A stretch of DNA of 64,000 nucleotides from Methanocella conradii HZ254 (GTDB lineage: Archaea > Halobacteriota > Methanocellia > Methanocellales > Methanocellaceae), in assembly GCF_000251105.1 (NCBI RefSeq), contig NC_017034.1:310001-374000 (forward strand), written 5' to 3'. Positions within the stretch are counted from its first letter, which is position 1, and each line of letters opens with the position of its first letter. The translations under genes and the position numbers were made by a program. The notes beneath the pieces were generated by a model. It was not told the DNA's origin, made no database searches, and saw only the letters and a list, made by a program, of their open reading frames with translations. Shown piece by piece: positions 35,059-44,501 of the stretch.

Positions 35059-36207
35059 TCACTTCCTCAATATTGCTAGCACCCCGTTCGGGCAGACCTC
35101 CACGCATATGAAGCACTTTATGCAATCACGGCCGAACGTCGGCTTTCCGTTCAGCTTTATATTCGACGTGGGGCAGGCGTCCACGCAATGCCCGCACCTC
35201 ATACACTCCCCCACCACACCTATCCTGGACGGGTCGATAGAGTCCATCTCGCGGCGCGCCTCCTTGAGGGATACGACGTCCTTTCCATAGAGGCGCTTGG
35301 CAAAAGGATGGGCGATAGGATTAAACCGCTGGCTTGTCAAGACATCGTCCAGGTATGGCAACACCTTGCCAATCAGGGAGCTTTTTATCTTCAGGCTTGC
35401 CTTTCTGGCGTTGCCGACCGTCATGGGGTTTATGTCCCCCAGCCCCCTGTCATGGGCTATCCGCACCACCTCGACGTCCATGGGGTCGATCCTGATGACG
35501 TTCGCCGCGACGGCGTCCAGCGCCACGGCATCCTTGCACGCCATAACCATGTCGGCCTTATACACGGATTTCGCCTCGGTCGGCCCATAATATGGCCCGG
35601 CAGGCCGCACTGACTGCGCGATATAAGTGGCATCCATGACGTTCATCACGATGCGAGGCCTCAAGAACTCGTACAGGTCTACCAGTGGCTCGTCAAGCCC
35701 GAGGACGTGTACGCGGGACCTGAATGAGGGCTCGACCAGCCCGAAGAGGTTCTCGATGCTACCTGAGAGGTGCATTAGAAAGTGATGCTTAAGGACGGGC
35801 ACGTTGATTATAGCGTCCACCTCTAAGGCGGGCCTGGCGATGGACACCTTCTTCAATACTCGTGAGCCGGGCGGCTCTATCTCGATGTGGTTGGCGCTCC
35901 AGTCCACGAGCTCCCCGCCCGCCTCCTCTATTCTTTTTATGCTTTTCGCGTCGAGCACCTTTCTCGCGTCCCACCCCAGGACGGATAGGTCGCCTACCAG
36001 CGGCCTCGCTCCCTGGCCTGCGACCATCTTCACGATGGCGCAGATGACATCAACGTTGGTCACCAGGCCGCTGCCCGACGGCCTGGCGCAGCCGAGGTTG
36101 GGCTTGATGAGCACGTCGCCGCTGACCTTCAGCCCTCCCGCGAGCTGGACCGCGTCGCTCACCGCCTTCGACGGGTCGCTGCTCTTAACAAGGGATACGA
36201 ATGTCAT
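35059..36207 (-). CDS. DUF362 protein with C-terminal 2[4Fe-4S] ferredoxin domain
   Basis: This 382-residue protein has a DUF362 core at 1-315 (VLIKPNLGCARPSGSG; INVPVLKHHFLMHLSGSIENLFG) and two cluster motifs at the end (CMRCGHCVDACPTSN, CIKCFICVEVCPNGV). DUF362 proteins are common in methanogens and anaerobes and are thought to be redox proteins, without a settled reaction. An AGGAGG site precedes the ATG, and a TATA-like box (TTTTTATATACT, about 36248-36259) lies 40-50 bases upstream. It heads a short operon with the truncated lipid kinase gene. Confidence 0.88.
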   Translation of the reverse strand: MTFVSLVKSSDPSKAVSDAVQLAGGLKVSGDVLIKPNLGCARPSGSGLVTNVDVICAIVKMVAGQGARPLVGDLSVLGWDARKVLDAKSIKRIEEAGGELVDWSANHIEIEPPGSRVLKKVSIARPALEVDAIINVPVLKHHFLMHLSGSIENLFGLVEPSFRSRVHVLGLDEPLVDLYEFLRPRIVMNVMDATYIAQSVRPAGPYYGPTEAKSVYKADMVMACKDAVALDAVAANVIRIDPMDVEVVRIAHDRGLGDINPMTVGNARKASLKIKSSLIGKVLPYLDDVLTSQRFNPIAHPFAKRLYGKDVVSLKEARREMDSIDPSRIGVVGECMRCGHCVDACPTSNIKLNGKPTFGRDCIKCFICVEVCPNGVLAILRK

Positions 36208-36274
36208 GGGCGTTCCATCCTCCTTTTAACTACCTAAGAGCCTAGAGTATATAAAAAGTTAATTAATCTTCGCT

Positions 36275-37387
36275 TTACTGGGCGAGAGCCTCCATCAATG
36301 CGCTATACGTATCCTGGCCTATCACGTTGGTCGGAATTATCCCCCAGCAGTAGAAGTACCCGAAGATGACTAGGAGGGGAAAGATAAGCTTGAACTCCCT
36401 TCTGCTTATAATGTCGTCGAATGCGATGATGAGGGCGAATGGAGCGGCAGGCAGGAGATAGCGGCTTACGTCCGGGTGCTGGACGAATGCCACGCAGCCC
36501 AGGTAGACCAGTGAGAATGAGCAAAGCTCGGGGCGCTTCCACAGGCGCAGCGCACCAAGGATGTAGATTATGTAGAACCCCATGAAGAGCTCAGCATTAT
36601 TCGTGTTGCCCCTGGAGGCTGGCTCGAAGAAGTTCATGAAGGGCACGATTTTCATGAGCCCGCCATTCCACCTGAAGTAGGCGAAGAAGTCGCCATACGT
36701 GAACTGGTAGGCCAGGAAGTTTAGCCCCAGGAAGGCGGGGATGATGAGCAGGTAGGGCAGATACCTGTACTTTTTCTCGTAGAGCAGGAGAATGAGGTAT
36801 GAGATAAACATGAGCACGCCGAAGATCTTCGTTACCGAGGCCAGGCCGGCGAGCGTGAACGCCGCCAGGTACCGGTCCTTCTTGTAGCAGTATATGGATG
36901 CCAGTATTAGCAATATGAATAGAGGCTCCGAGGCGCCGACGCTATGGTATAGCAGCCAGCGGCTGGGGAAAAATATGAAGACTATCGAGGCCCAGAACGG
37001 GTTAGCCGAGTAGTTGAACTCCTTTAAAAGCTGGTAGAACACGATGGTGGCGAGCGTCGAGCAGGCGATGACGACGAAGATCATGGACCGGTCGTAGCCC
37101 ATGAATGAGAACGCCCTTATTAGCAATGGGTAGAGCGCCAGGTGGCATGCGTAGTAACAGCCTGGCAGGTTAAAGGGCGTTATCGCGGGCGCGGCGTAGA
37201 GCGTCTTAGCGACGTACATGTATAGAGGCCCGTCCAGGTACCTGTAGATGACGTCAAGCCTGTCGATGAACGGCAGGTAGACTGTGAGCGTGGTGACGAC
37301 GTTGATGGCGGCTAGCAGGGCAATCCTGAAGTCAAAGCGCTCAAAGGAAAAGCCCCTTTTCTCGAGGATAGACGCCTGCTCCTGCAT
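36275..37387 (-). CDS. GT-C type membrane glycosyltransferase (mannosyltransferase-like)
   Basis: This 370-residue protein has about nine hydrophobic segments. An acidic motif in the first outer loop, RYLDGPLYMYVAK near 50, resembles the DxD/DGP of polyprenol-linked GT-C enzymes. Further hallmarks are IFFPSRWLLYHSVGASEPLF near 140 and FVQHPDVSRYLLP near 315. Such proteins transfer sugars from dolichyl phosphate on the outer face, as in N-glycan or lipid-sugar assembly. The acceptor is unknown. It is monocistronic. Confidence 0.78.
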   Translation of the reverse strand: MQEQASILEKRGFSFERFDFRIALLAAINVVTTLTVYLPFIDRLDVIYRYLDGPLYMYVAKTLYAAPAITPFNLPGCYYACHLALYPLLIRAFSFMGYDRSMIFVVIACSTLATIVFYQLLKEFNYSANPFWASIVFIFFPSRWLLYHSVGASEPLFILLILASIYCYKKDRYLAAFTLAGLASVTKIFGVLMFISYLILLLYEKKYRYLPYLLIIPAFLGLNFLAYQFTYGDFFAYFRWNGGLMKIVPFMNFFEPASRGNTNNAELFMGFYIIYILGALRLWKRPELCSFSLVYLGCVAFVQHPDVSRYLLPAAPFALIIAFDDIISRREFKLIFPLLVIFGYFYCWGIIPTNVIGQDTYSALMEALAQ

Positions 37388-37476
37388 AAATGCACCTTTT
37401 TAAGGATAAAAAGCGCTGGAAGTATAAATAATTACAAGAAAAGCCGTTTAAAATAAAGTCGAGAAATGGAGACCCT

Positions 37477-37725
37477 TTATGCGGCAGCTTCTACGCGCCA
37501 GGTGGTGCTCTTAGAGTAACTCCACTTCTCAATGCGCAGGTCTTCGCAGGCATCCGAAAGGATCTTCATGTTGGTGCCGACCTCTTTCGGGCTCATGCCG
37601 AGGTCCCTCGCGATGTACTTGGACTTGAAGAACTGCTTGCCCTCCTTTAGGCCGTTCTTCAGGTACTCGATGATGACCTCCTGGCTGTGGTTGTACTTGT
37701 CCTTTAGCTGTAGTTTCTTTAACAT
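37477..37725 (-). CDS. Small winged-helix DNA-binding protein (archaeal DUF7123-like)
   Basis: The protein has 82 residues from ATG 37725, with GGAAGG ahead; a longer frame to 37797 passes through the promoter. It reads as a winged helix: EVIIEYLKNGLKEGKQF, KYIARDLGMSPKEVGTNMKIL (recognition helix) and KSTTWRVEA (wing). It resembles small archaeal DUF7123 proteins. A good TATA box (TTATATATAC, about 37767-37776) lies 45 bases upstream. It stands alone and its target genes are unknown. Confidence 0.78.
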   Translation of the reverse strand: MLKKLQLKDKYNHSQEVIIEYLKNGLKEGKQFFKSKYIARDLGMSPKEVGTNMKILSDACEDLRIEKWSYSKSTTWRVEAAA

Positions 37726-37797
37726 GTTCTGATTTCCTTCCCCTCTGAAAAGTACTATACACCAGCAAGTATATATAACCTTCGATTCTTGCAACAT

Positions 37798-38340
37798 TTT
37801 TTTGATTTTTTTGTGTGGCCGAGTAATTATGTTACGATGTATATATAAATGTGTGTAAAAGGCGCGCGAGCCGTCACATACTGCTGCGTTTAGTCAGGCA
37901 GATGGTTAGTGATTAAAGGATGATGATCGAGCAGATGGTGTCCATTGCTAATAGCTACTGGGGTGGGATTACCACTTTGTGTAGCAGCATGCCAGGCGGT
38001 GTGTTTAATTCTCATAGGTGTAGGATATACTCGCCTATCAGGCCCCTTTGTCATTTAAAAATTGCTTACTAATTAAGATACCATTATGTTTATCGATACT
38101 TATCCTGGTCATAGTGAACGTTTTCATTTCTTATTGGTAAGCCATTTCTGAGCGATCCTATCAATGTTTTGGAGATGATCTGGATTATCAGGTCGCTTTA
38201 TTTGCCCCTTTCTCGACATTATTCTTTTTGATATTCAATCGTCGCCTAGGCAACGTATATGTTTCGATCTCATCGGTGATCAGCGTTTTTCCTTTTATTT
38301 CTTTTTTCGCGCTTTGGGAGGTCTTGACCTCTATAAGGTT
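37798..38340. other. Intergenic DNA, mostly unassigned
   Basis: These 540 bases contain a short piece of the dispersed repeat (37894-37920, CAGGCAGATGGTT and ATTAAAGG, echoed by GAGCAGATGGT at 37930-37940). A 69-codon minus-strand frame (38188-38397) overlaps the MNT remnant and has no recognised family. The rest shows nothing I can name. Confidence 0.5.
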
Positions 38341-38743
38341 GGAGCAGTCATGGAACTCGAGGATAAGCTGGGAAAAGAAGTGAACATATCTGTCCATGAT
38401 TTAGCCGGGTGGCTGGCGCTGGCAAGCAAGGGCGGTGCCTTCTATAAGATTTACCATAAAAAGATACAGGCTGACGCCGGCTTCGAGCTATGAGGCGATG
38501 TTTCACGCTACCAAAGCCTTGCTTTTTAAGGATGGCATAAAAGAGCATAGCCATGTTTGTGTGCCCTATGTTAATGAGACCTATCCTGAGCTTGTTGGCT
38601 GCGCGAAGGTCCTTAACTCTTATCGGCTATATAGAGAAAAAGCCACCTACGGGTGCGACATTATCGTTAATGAGGAGGAGGCAAAGGCCGCGCTTGAACA
38701 TGCTAAAGCTATTCTTGAAAAAATGAAGGCCCTTATTGGATAG
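38312..38743 (+). pseudogene. Remnant of an MNT-HEPN (nucleotidyltransferase/HEPN) pair
   Basis: From about 38312 one frame reads ALGGLDLYKVGAV then MELEDKLGKEVNISVHD, like the end of a minimal nucleotidyltransferase (ELE-LG-KVD pattern), and stops at about 38493. In a second frame (38435-38743) SSYEAMFHATKALLFKDGIK, followed by LYREKATYG and NEEEAKAALEHAKAILEKM, matches the second half of HEPN proteins (YxAMFHAxKALL). The nucleotidyltransferase active site and the HEPN start are missing and the frame changes between the two parts. It looks like a fused, decayed toxin-antitoxin pair. Confidence 0.6.
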
Positions 38744-39128
38744 ATTAATTTTCCTTTAATAATTAAACACTTCTCTAGCTAGGGCGTTTTCGCGGGCGGC
38801 GACAGATAGATAAAAGCGCTGCAAGTTATTATATTAAACTAAGAAGATTATAATATTTATATAGCGATTACTTGCTTTAGAAGCGTCTGTACAAGATGCT
38901 GCATGGGGCAGCGGCCCCATGGAAGAGCGTGCTGCCGCCCACGGCCAAAAAGATGGCAAGGCTACGTAGGCGTTCAAGCTACTTAAAGCTTTATGCTGTG
39001 ATTTCAAGGTTTCTCTGGCTTGCATCCATAAAAAGAAAAACCAACACGCCAAAACGTGAAGAACGAACTTTTGAGGAGGAAAGCGATGAAAATCAAATTG
39101 AATAGAATCCTATGCACAGGTCAACCTG
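38744..39128. other. Intergenic DNA without recognisable gene
   Basis: The stretch is mixed in composition and contains only short frames without recognisable coding character. It lies between two gene remnants and is probably decayed sequence. Confidence 0.5.
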
Positions 39129-39360
39129 ATGATACTACTAGCGGTGACCGTGGTACCGGCGATGGCAGCTTCGCAAAACGTGTTTACGATAAAAGCCAAT
39201 AAGGAACATACTGATGCGACAATGTACTATGAAAATATGAAAACATGAGAGAAGGGCCAATATAATGTTAAAGTGACGAAAAATGGTGGGATGGCGTTAA
39301 AATGGTGAAAGGAGGTAGCATCAAGTGGGAAATAAATTGGTGCATTGCCAGATGAGTATG
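39087..39360 (+). pseudogene. Remnant of a secreted protein gene
   Basis: At 39129-39248 a frame encodes a signal-peptide-like MILLAVTVVPAMAASQN followed by 23 more residues and a stop. Upstream, an ATG at 39087 (MKIKLNRI) in a different frame would complete a normal signal peptide after a one-base shift. Downstream, YNVKVTKNGGMALKW appears before further stops. It reads as a secreted protein gene broken by several frameshifts and stops; the original function is unknown. Confidence 0.45.
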
Positions 39361-39411
39361 ATTCGAGGTCAGTCGCTAGTTTATCTCCATTAGGCCTTGG
39401 AACTTGACATT

Positions 39412-39665
39412 GTGGTCACGTTCCTGTGGCTGGTGTTGCAGGCATAGTACGGGTTGAGCGACCCAGCCCTAGAACAACGCTTGAAGACTAATATTTGTTT
39501 TATGGACCTCATTGGTTTTGATGCCATGGTCTTGCAGTACGGCGTGGAGGTTTCAGGAAAGATCGGCAGCGATCCTGGTGCAAGTTGCGGGTGGAGTTGC
39601 AATGGCAGCTTAGAGAGAAGGGCTATGTGGCCAGGGAATGGTGACACAGGACGCCACTTTCATAC
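39412..39665 (+). mobile_element. IS5-family transposase remnant
   Basis: One frame reads VVTFLWLVLQA, stop, YGLSDPALEQRLKT and FMDLIGFDA, matching the N-terminal domain of IS5/IS1182-type transposases (LQ-x-x-YGLSD-x-x-LE, then F-x-x-FLGF). Later, in other frames, LQWQLREKGYVAREW and MVTQDATFI match the usual QLE-KGY-V-REGTIVDATFI block just before the catalytic domain. Stops and shifts break it and the DDE part is gone. No terminal repeats could be found. Confidence 0.65.
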
Positions 39666-39748
39666 TCTAGAGATTTTCAATCACTAGAAGTAGCGCAGCA
39701 TGACGTAGTTCAAATATTATATACTTGTAAAATATATTATTAGTTATA

Positions 39749-40912
39749 ATGGAGCCTTTAAGAATCGCCATGTTCGCGTGGGAGTCGCTATATGGCGTCA
39801 GGGTGGGAGGGCTTGCGCCACACGTCTCGGAATTATCTGAGGCGCTTGCAGCCAGGGGCCACGAGGTACACGTATTCACGAGAAGGGGACAGTATGGCCC
39901 CTATGACCTGATTAAGGGCGTCCACTACCAGAGGGTGCGCAGCGACGCCTCAGGCGGCATAGTCCACCAGATGGACTCCCTGTGCGACGCCTTCCTGGAC
40001 CGCTTCAAGGCCGTGGAGCGCCTCTTCGGGCGCTTCGACATCCTCCACGGCCACGACTGGCACCCTGTTACGGCGCTCTACCGCCTCAAGAAAAAAGGAA
40101 GGCAGTTCGTGCTCACCTACCACTCGACCGAGTGGGGCAGGAACGGCAACAGGCATGGCACCTCACCCGAATCCAGGGAGATATCGCACCGCGAGTGGCT
40201 GGGAGGCTATGAGGCAAAGGAGATCATAGTCACCTCCAGGGCGCTGATGGACGAGCTTCAGTCCATCTATAGCATCCCATCCTACAAGCTAAACCTGGTG
40301 CCTAACGGCATATTCCCTAAAAAGATAAGAAGAGACGTGGACGCAAAGGAAGTTAAGTTGAGATACGGCATAGCCCCGGAGTCCCCCCTCGTGCTTTTTG
40401 TGGGCCGGATGAAATACCAGAAGGGGCCTGACCTACTCGTGAAAGCTGTGCCACACGTCCTCAGGAAAAGGAGAGACGCGAGGTTCGCATTCGCCGGGGA
40501 TGGAGACCTGAGGCCAGCCTGCCAGGCGAAGGCCAGGCAAATGGGCGTAGCGGGCGCATGCCACTTTATGGGATATATGCCTGATGCGGGGCTGATAGAC
40601 CTCTTCAACGCCTGCGACATGCTAGCGGTGCCATCCAGGAACGAGCCTTTCGGGATCGTAGTCCTGGAGGCGTGGGATGCCTGTAAGCCGGCCATCGGCA
40701 CCCAGGCCGTGCGCCTGATTGACGATTTTGTGAACGGCATCAAGGCGTGGCCCAGCCCCGATTCCATCGCCTGGTGCATCAACGACGTCGTGGACAAGCC
40801 AGGCGCCCTGAAATGGATGGGCCGACAGGGGAAAAGGCTGGTGGACACGGTTTACGATTGGAACGTCATAGCCGATAAGCTGTTGAGAGTATACGATAAG
40901 GCGCTATGCTAA
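39749..40912 (+). CDS. GT4-family glycosyltransferase
   Basis: This 387-residue protein has the GT-B layout. The N-terminal glycine-rich loop is GVRVGGLAPHVSELSEALAARGHE and HGHDWHP lies near 100. The C-terminal half has VLFVGRMKYQKGPDLLVKAV near 215 and the retaining-enzyme EPFGIVVLEAW near 310. Its N-terminal part resembles glycogen/starch synthases and related sugar transferases. Donor and acceptor are not determined. It stands at the edge of the decayed accessory region and its end overlaps the convergent M29 gene by nine bases. Confidence 0.88.
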   Translation: MEPLRIAMFAWESLYGVRVGGLAPHVSELSEALAARGHEVHVFTRRGQYGPYDLIKGVHYQRVRSDASGGIVHQMDSLCDAFLDRFKAVERLFGRFDILHGHDWHPVTALYRLKKKGRQFVLTYHSTEWGRNGNRHGTSPESREISHREWLGGYEAKEIIVTSRALMDELQSIYSIPSYKLNLVPNGIFPKKIRRDVDAKEVKLRYGIAPESPLVLFVGRMKYQKGPDLLVKAVPHVLRKRRDARFAFAGDGDLRPACQAKARQMGVAGACHFMGYMPDAGLIDLFNACDMLAVPSRNEPFGIVVLEAWDACKPAIGTQAVRLIDDFVNGIKAWPSPDSIAWCINDVVDKPGALKWMGRQGKRLVDTVYDWNVIADKLLRVYDKALC

Positions 40913-42067
40913 CTGGAGCAGCCTGCCATCCTTCATTATAAGCCTCCTGCTGCCGTCGCCATACTCGACCTCGATGGTGGCGTCGGGCGCGGTGACGAAG
41001 TCCCAGTGCATGTTGCTCTGCACGTTGCCGCCGTACATGTCGCTCCTGCCGAAGGCCACGTGGACGGACCCACCTATCTTCTCATCGGTAAGGATGTAGC
41101 CAATAGCACGGTCGATTACCGGGTTCAAGCCTATGCCGAGCTCGGCGACCTTGAGGGCGTTCGGGGCGCCATACTTATCCACGTCAAGCTTAACCATTTT
41201 CTGGATGGTGTCCCTGAGCACTTCCTGGTTGACCTCGGCCGTACATTCATCGGGCATGAGCGTCCCATCCTTAAAGACGAGCCTTACGCCCTTTATTATG
41301 GTGCCCCGTGTCAGGTCGTCGATGGTCAGGGGACAGTAAATAGTGCCGCTGCCATGGGTCTCCACGGGGGCGACGAACACCTCGCCGGCGGGCAGGTTCC
41401 CTCCCAGGTCGCCCACGGCCACCTTTTCGGGGGATAGCACGCCATCATCCGGGTTCAGCCTCCTCCCCTCTATATTGAGGCGGAAATCGGTTCCGTGGGG
41501 GTCGGTGACGTGGACGTATCTCGCACCTTTGAGCGCGCTCATGATGTGCTCACACCTTTCTTTCAGCAGGCCAGGCTCGACGGAACAGCCGCCTATCACC
41601 AGCCTTTCAAGGACGTCGAGCGGCACGCCGTACATCCTGGCCATCTCCTCGGTAGCCCACCCCATGTACAGCCATCGCTTGCCAGGCTTGCCATAGATGA
41701 CCTGCATGACGGGGAAGTTACCCTCCGAGCGTGCCTGAAGCTTCTCCCTGAACCTCGCCTTAAAGGTGGGATCGCTGTACGGCTCAACGATTACATAAGC
41801 ATCCATCGCCTGGGCTATGCCCATCATTATCTTCGGCATCCGCTTAAGCTGCTCGACAGTGCAGGCCTCCAGGAGCCGCCTCTGGTAGTCGTTCGAGACC
41901 GCGCTTATGAAGGGCTGGCCGCCACGCCTGGCCACGGCAATCCCGATCTCCTCCAGGAACCTTTGCTCGTGCGAGCCGCCAGAAATAAAGACTGCGTCGC
42001 CATCCTTGACGCCAATAGAATCTAAGACGCAATTGGCGAGCCGCGGAAAAATGCTCTCATCTATCAT
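40904..42067 (-). CDS. M29-family metalloaminopeptidase
   Basis: This 387-residue protein matches the thermophilic aminopeptidase family M29 (AmpS/PepS type). Conserved stretches include NLPAGEVFVAPVE near 225, AELGIGLNPVI near 310 and HVAFGRSDMYGGNVQSNMHWD near 340-360. These supply the glutamate, histidine and aspartate ligands for the two metals. It releases N-terminal amino acids from peptides in the cytosol. It is transcribed alone. Confidence 0.9.
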   Translation of the reverse strand: MIDESIFPRLANCVLDSIGVKDGDAVFISGGSHEQRFLEEIGIAVARRGGQPFISAVSNDYQRRLLEACTVEQLKRMPKIMMGIAQAMDAYVIVEPYSDPTFKARFREKLQARSEGNFPVMQVIYGKPGKRWLYMGWATEEMARMYGVPLDVLERLVIGGCSVEPGLLKERCEHIMSALKGARYVHVTDPHGTDFRLNIEGRRLNPDDGVLSPEKVAVGDLGGNLPAGEVFVAPVETHGSGTIYCPLTIDDLTRGTIIKGVRLVFKDGTLMPDECTAEVNQEVLRDTIQKMVKLDVDKYGAPNALKVAELGIGLNPVIDRAIGYILTDEKIGGSVHVAFGRSDMYGGNVQSNMHWDFVTAPDATIEVEYGDGSRRLIMKDGRLLQLA

Positions 42068-42124
42068 GACAACACCACTATAAAATGGCAGTCCAGGGCC
42101 AATAAGGTGACCCTCGTTTTTCGT

Positions 42125-44497
42125 CTACTCGTCAGGTATAATGCTTATCCCGTTCTCATCGTACACGGCCAGCCACCGCCTATGCTTGCCAATCTGTCCG
42201 CTTAGTATGAGCCCGCTGAGGGGCACATAGATAAACTGCCTCACAGTACGCTTTAGCTCCCTTGCCCCAAACTCAGGGCTATAGCAAACGCTGGCCAGAA
42301 AATTCTGCGCACCCTCGCTAAGCCTGAGCGAGACTTGATGCCTCCGCTCCAGCTCCGCTAGCGCCCCATCCAGCTCCCTTTTCAGCAGCCCCCTCACCGC
42401 CTCAGCCCCGAGAGGCTTGAAGACTATAAACTCGTCTATACGGTTGATGAGCTCCGGGCGGAGCATCTCCAGGCCATTTTTATCTTCCTCATTATGCCTG
42501 TACGTAAGCCTTTTCCCTGGCCTGGACTCAACATCCTCGTAGCTAAATCCCATGGCCGGCTTCAGGCTGGAGGCCAGGATGAAGATGGCGTTCCGCGCAT
42601 CGGCCATCCTCCCCCTTGTATCGGTGATTCGCCCCTCGTCGAAGAGCTGCAAAAAAACGTCGAATACCCTGGGATGCGCCTTATCGGCATCATCTAATAA
42701 CACCACGGAGTAAGGCCTGGCCCTTAATGACCTGACGAGCACGCCCTCCTCCCCATATCCAACGTAGCCAGGCGGCGAGCCGATGAGCCTGCTAACGCTG
42801 CTCTCTTCGGCATACTCGGACATGTCCAGCCTGATCATCTCCTCCCTGCCGCCGAAGAGAAACTCCGCGAGCAGCCGCGCCGTCTCCGTCTTGCCGACAC
42901 CCGTGGGGCCCGCAAACAGGAACACAGCAAGAGGCCCCGGCCGCTTCTCAAGGCCCGCGTACGCCACCATCAGGCGCTTATAAATACGATCGATGGCCTC
43001 TTCCTGCCCCGCAAGCCTCGCCTTGAGGAAAGCGTCCAGCCCTAACAGCTTCGAGGTAGACACGCCTCCCATGTGTCCTGACACTATCTCCAGGGGCACC
43101 CCGGAGATCGACGACATGGTCCTGGCGACGGCCTGGAAGTCCACCTCTTTGCGGGGCTCCTCCATCGACCCCATGCTAAGCGATGGAGTCCTGGCCCGAG
43201 AGCCGGCAGTATCCAGCAGGCCGACCGCCTTATCGGGCAGCATATGGCCGGCGTCAAACCGCATCGAAAGGTCTACCGCTGCTTCAATGGCCTCGTCCAG
43301 GATGCGCACTCCATGGTGCTCTTCCAGCTTCGGCCGCAGGGCGCCCAGCATGGCCATCGCCTCCTCCCGGCACGGCTCCTCCACCAGGATGGCCTCGAAG
43401 CGCCGGTCGAGGGCAGAGTCGGCCCCTATGTAGCGGCAATACTCTGAAATCGTGCTCGTGCCAATGCAGCGCAAGCCGCGGGCCAGGTATGGCTTGAATA
43501 TGGCGGAAGCGTCCAGCGCAGCGCCCTCACACCTCCCCGCCCCCACGATCGTATGTATCTCATCGATGAACAATATAACTCTCCTGTCTGCCGCGGCCTC
43601 GTCGAGCACACCCTTAAGCCGCTCTTCAAGGTCGCCCCTGTACTTCGCGCTGGCAAGCAGCGACGCCATGCTAAGCTCGACGATGCGACAGCCGCCCAGG
43701 ACGTGGGCGTCCTTGCCCATCGCGATGCGCACCGCCAGCGCCTCGACGATGGCCGTCTTGCCCACGCCCGCCTCGCCCACGAGGACCGGATTATTCTTGG
43801 CGCGCCGCCCGAGCACATGGATTAGTTGCAACAGCTCCTTCTTACGGCCGTAAAACGGGCCCAGATGCCCGCACATCGCCTCCCTCGTCAGGTCACGGCC
43901 GTACTTCTCCAGGTAACTCTTAGCGCCCTCCCCTCGATTAAGCCAGGAGTTCACGGCGCTATATATGTCCCTCTTATCCATGGAGCGAACGAACGGCTTA
44001 CTGCACCCATCCATTATCGCTATCCATGCCTCGACTGGCTCCAGGATGTCGGCGGCGCTTATGCCAAGGCCTGCGAGGGCCTCCTCTATCACCGGGCCAG
44101 GCCTCTCAAGGATTGCCGCCATTAAGTGTAAACAAGAAACCTCGCCCTTAGATGAAAAGGCGGCCGCCCTGCGGAAGATCGATTTACACTCCTCGCTCCT
44201 GTGCATCGTCTTGCCATCCTGCGCCTTCTCCCTCCCTCCAATAGACCTCCTGAGCGCCCGCCTTATGGCTATCGATGGGGATCGATGATCGCAGGCGCCT
44301 TCGAGCACGTTCTGGATGGCGTCATGCTCAGCCTTCAACGACTTAAGCGCCTCGGAATCCCGCGTATCAAGAGCCTTATCCAGGCTCAGCAGGCCTATGA
44401 AGAGGTGCTCCTTCTCGATGAGCCGCCCGTTCGAGCGGCCCGCCTCCTCGGCCGCAATGTCCCAGGCCCTTGACGCCCCCTCCGTGATTCTTTCCAT
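42125..44497 (-). CDS. Two-domain Clp/Hsp100 AAA+ ATPase
   Basis: This 790-residue protein has a Clp N-domain-like helical region at 1-150, D1 with Walker A GEAGVGKT near 242 and Walker B VILFIDEIHTIVGAG, and D2 with GPTGVGKTETARLL near 530 and VVLLDDADKAHP, ending in a ClpB D2-small domain. The long coiled-coil middle domain of ClpB is absent, so it is built like ClpA or ClpV. A GF tripeptide (MGFSYED) sits in the D2 loop where ClpP-binding loops occur, but ClpP is not usual in archaea. It should unfold or remodel proteins. It lies four bases behind a Ser/Thr kinase-TPR gene. Confidence 0.88.
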   Translation of the reverse strand: MERITEGASRAWDIAAEEAGRSNGRLIEKEHLFIGLLSLDKALDTRDSEALKSLKAEHDAIQNVLEGACDHRSPSIAIRRALRRSIGGREKAQDGKTMHRSEECKSIFRRAAAFSSKGEVSCLHLMAAILERPGPVIEEALAGLGISAADILEPVEAWIAIMDGCSKPFVRSMDKRDIYSAVNSWLNRGEGAKSYLEKYGRDLTREAMCGHLGPFYGRKKELLQLIHVLGRRAKNNPVLVGEAGVGKTAIVEALAVRIAMGKDAHVLGGCRIVELSMASLLASAKYRGDLEERLKGVLDEAAADRRVILFIDEIHTIVGAGRCEGAALDASAIFKPYLARGLRCIGTSTISEYCRYIGADSALDRRFEAILVEEPCREEAMAMLGALRPKLEEHHGVRILDEAIEAAVDLSMRFDAGHMLPDKAVGLLDTAGSRARTPSLSMGSMEEPRKEVDFQAVARTMSSISGVPLEIVSGHMGGVSTSKLLGLDAFLKARLAGQEEAIDRIYKRLMVAYAGLEKRPGPLAVFLFAGPTGVGKTETARLLAEFLFGGREEMIRLDMSEYAEESSVSRLIGSPPGYVGYGEEGVLVRSLRARPYSVVLLDDADKAHPRVFDVFLQLFDEGRITDTRGRMADARNAIFILASSLKPAMGFSYEDVESRPGKRLTYRHNEEDKNGLEMLRPELINRIDEFIVFKPLGAEAVRGLLKRELDGALAELERRHQVSLRLSEGAQNFLASVCYSPEFGARELKRTVRQFIYVPLSGLILSGQIGKHRRWLAVYDENGISIIPDE

Positions 44498-44501
44498 GGC
44501 C

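Noticed and set aside
38188..38397. 69-codon minus-strand frame with an IEVKTS stretch resembling a nuclease motif
   Set aside because: It is too short, overlaps the MNT remnant on the other strand, and has no further matching motif.
38896..39105. 69-codon plus-strand frame
   Set aside because: Basic low-complexity sequence with no family resemblance inside a decayed region.
42125..44497. Archaeal type VI-like secretion locus
   Set aside because: Only the ATPase and kinase are present; no sheath, tube, baseplate or spike genes lie nearby.
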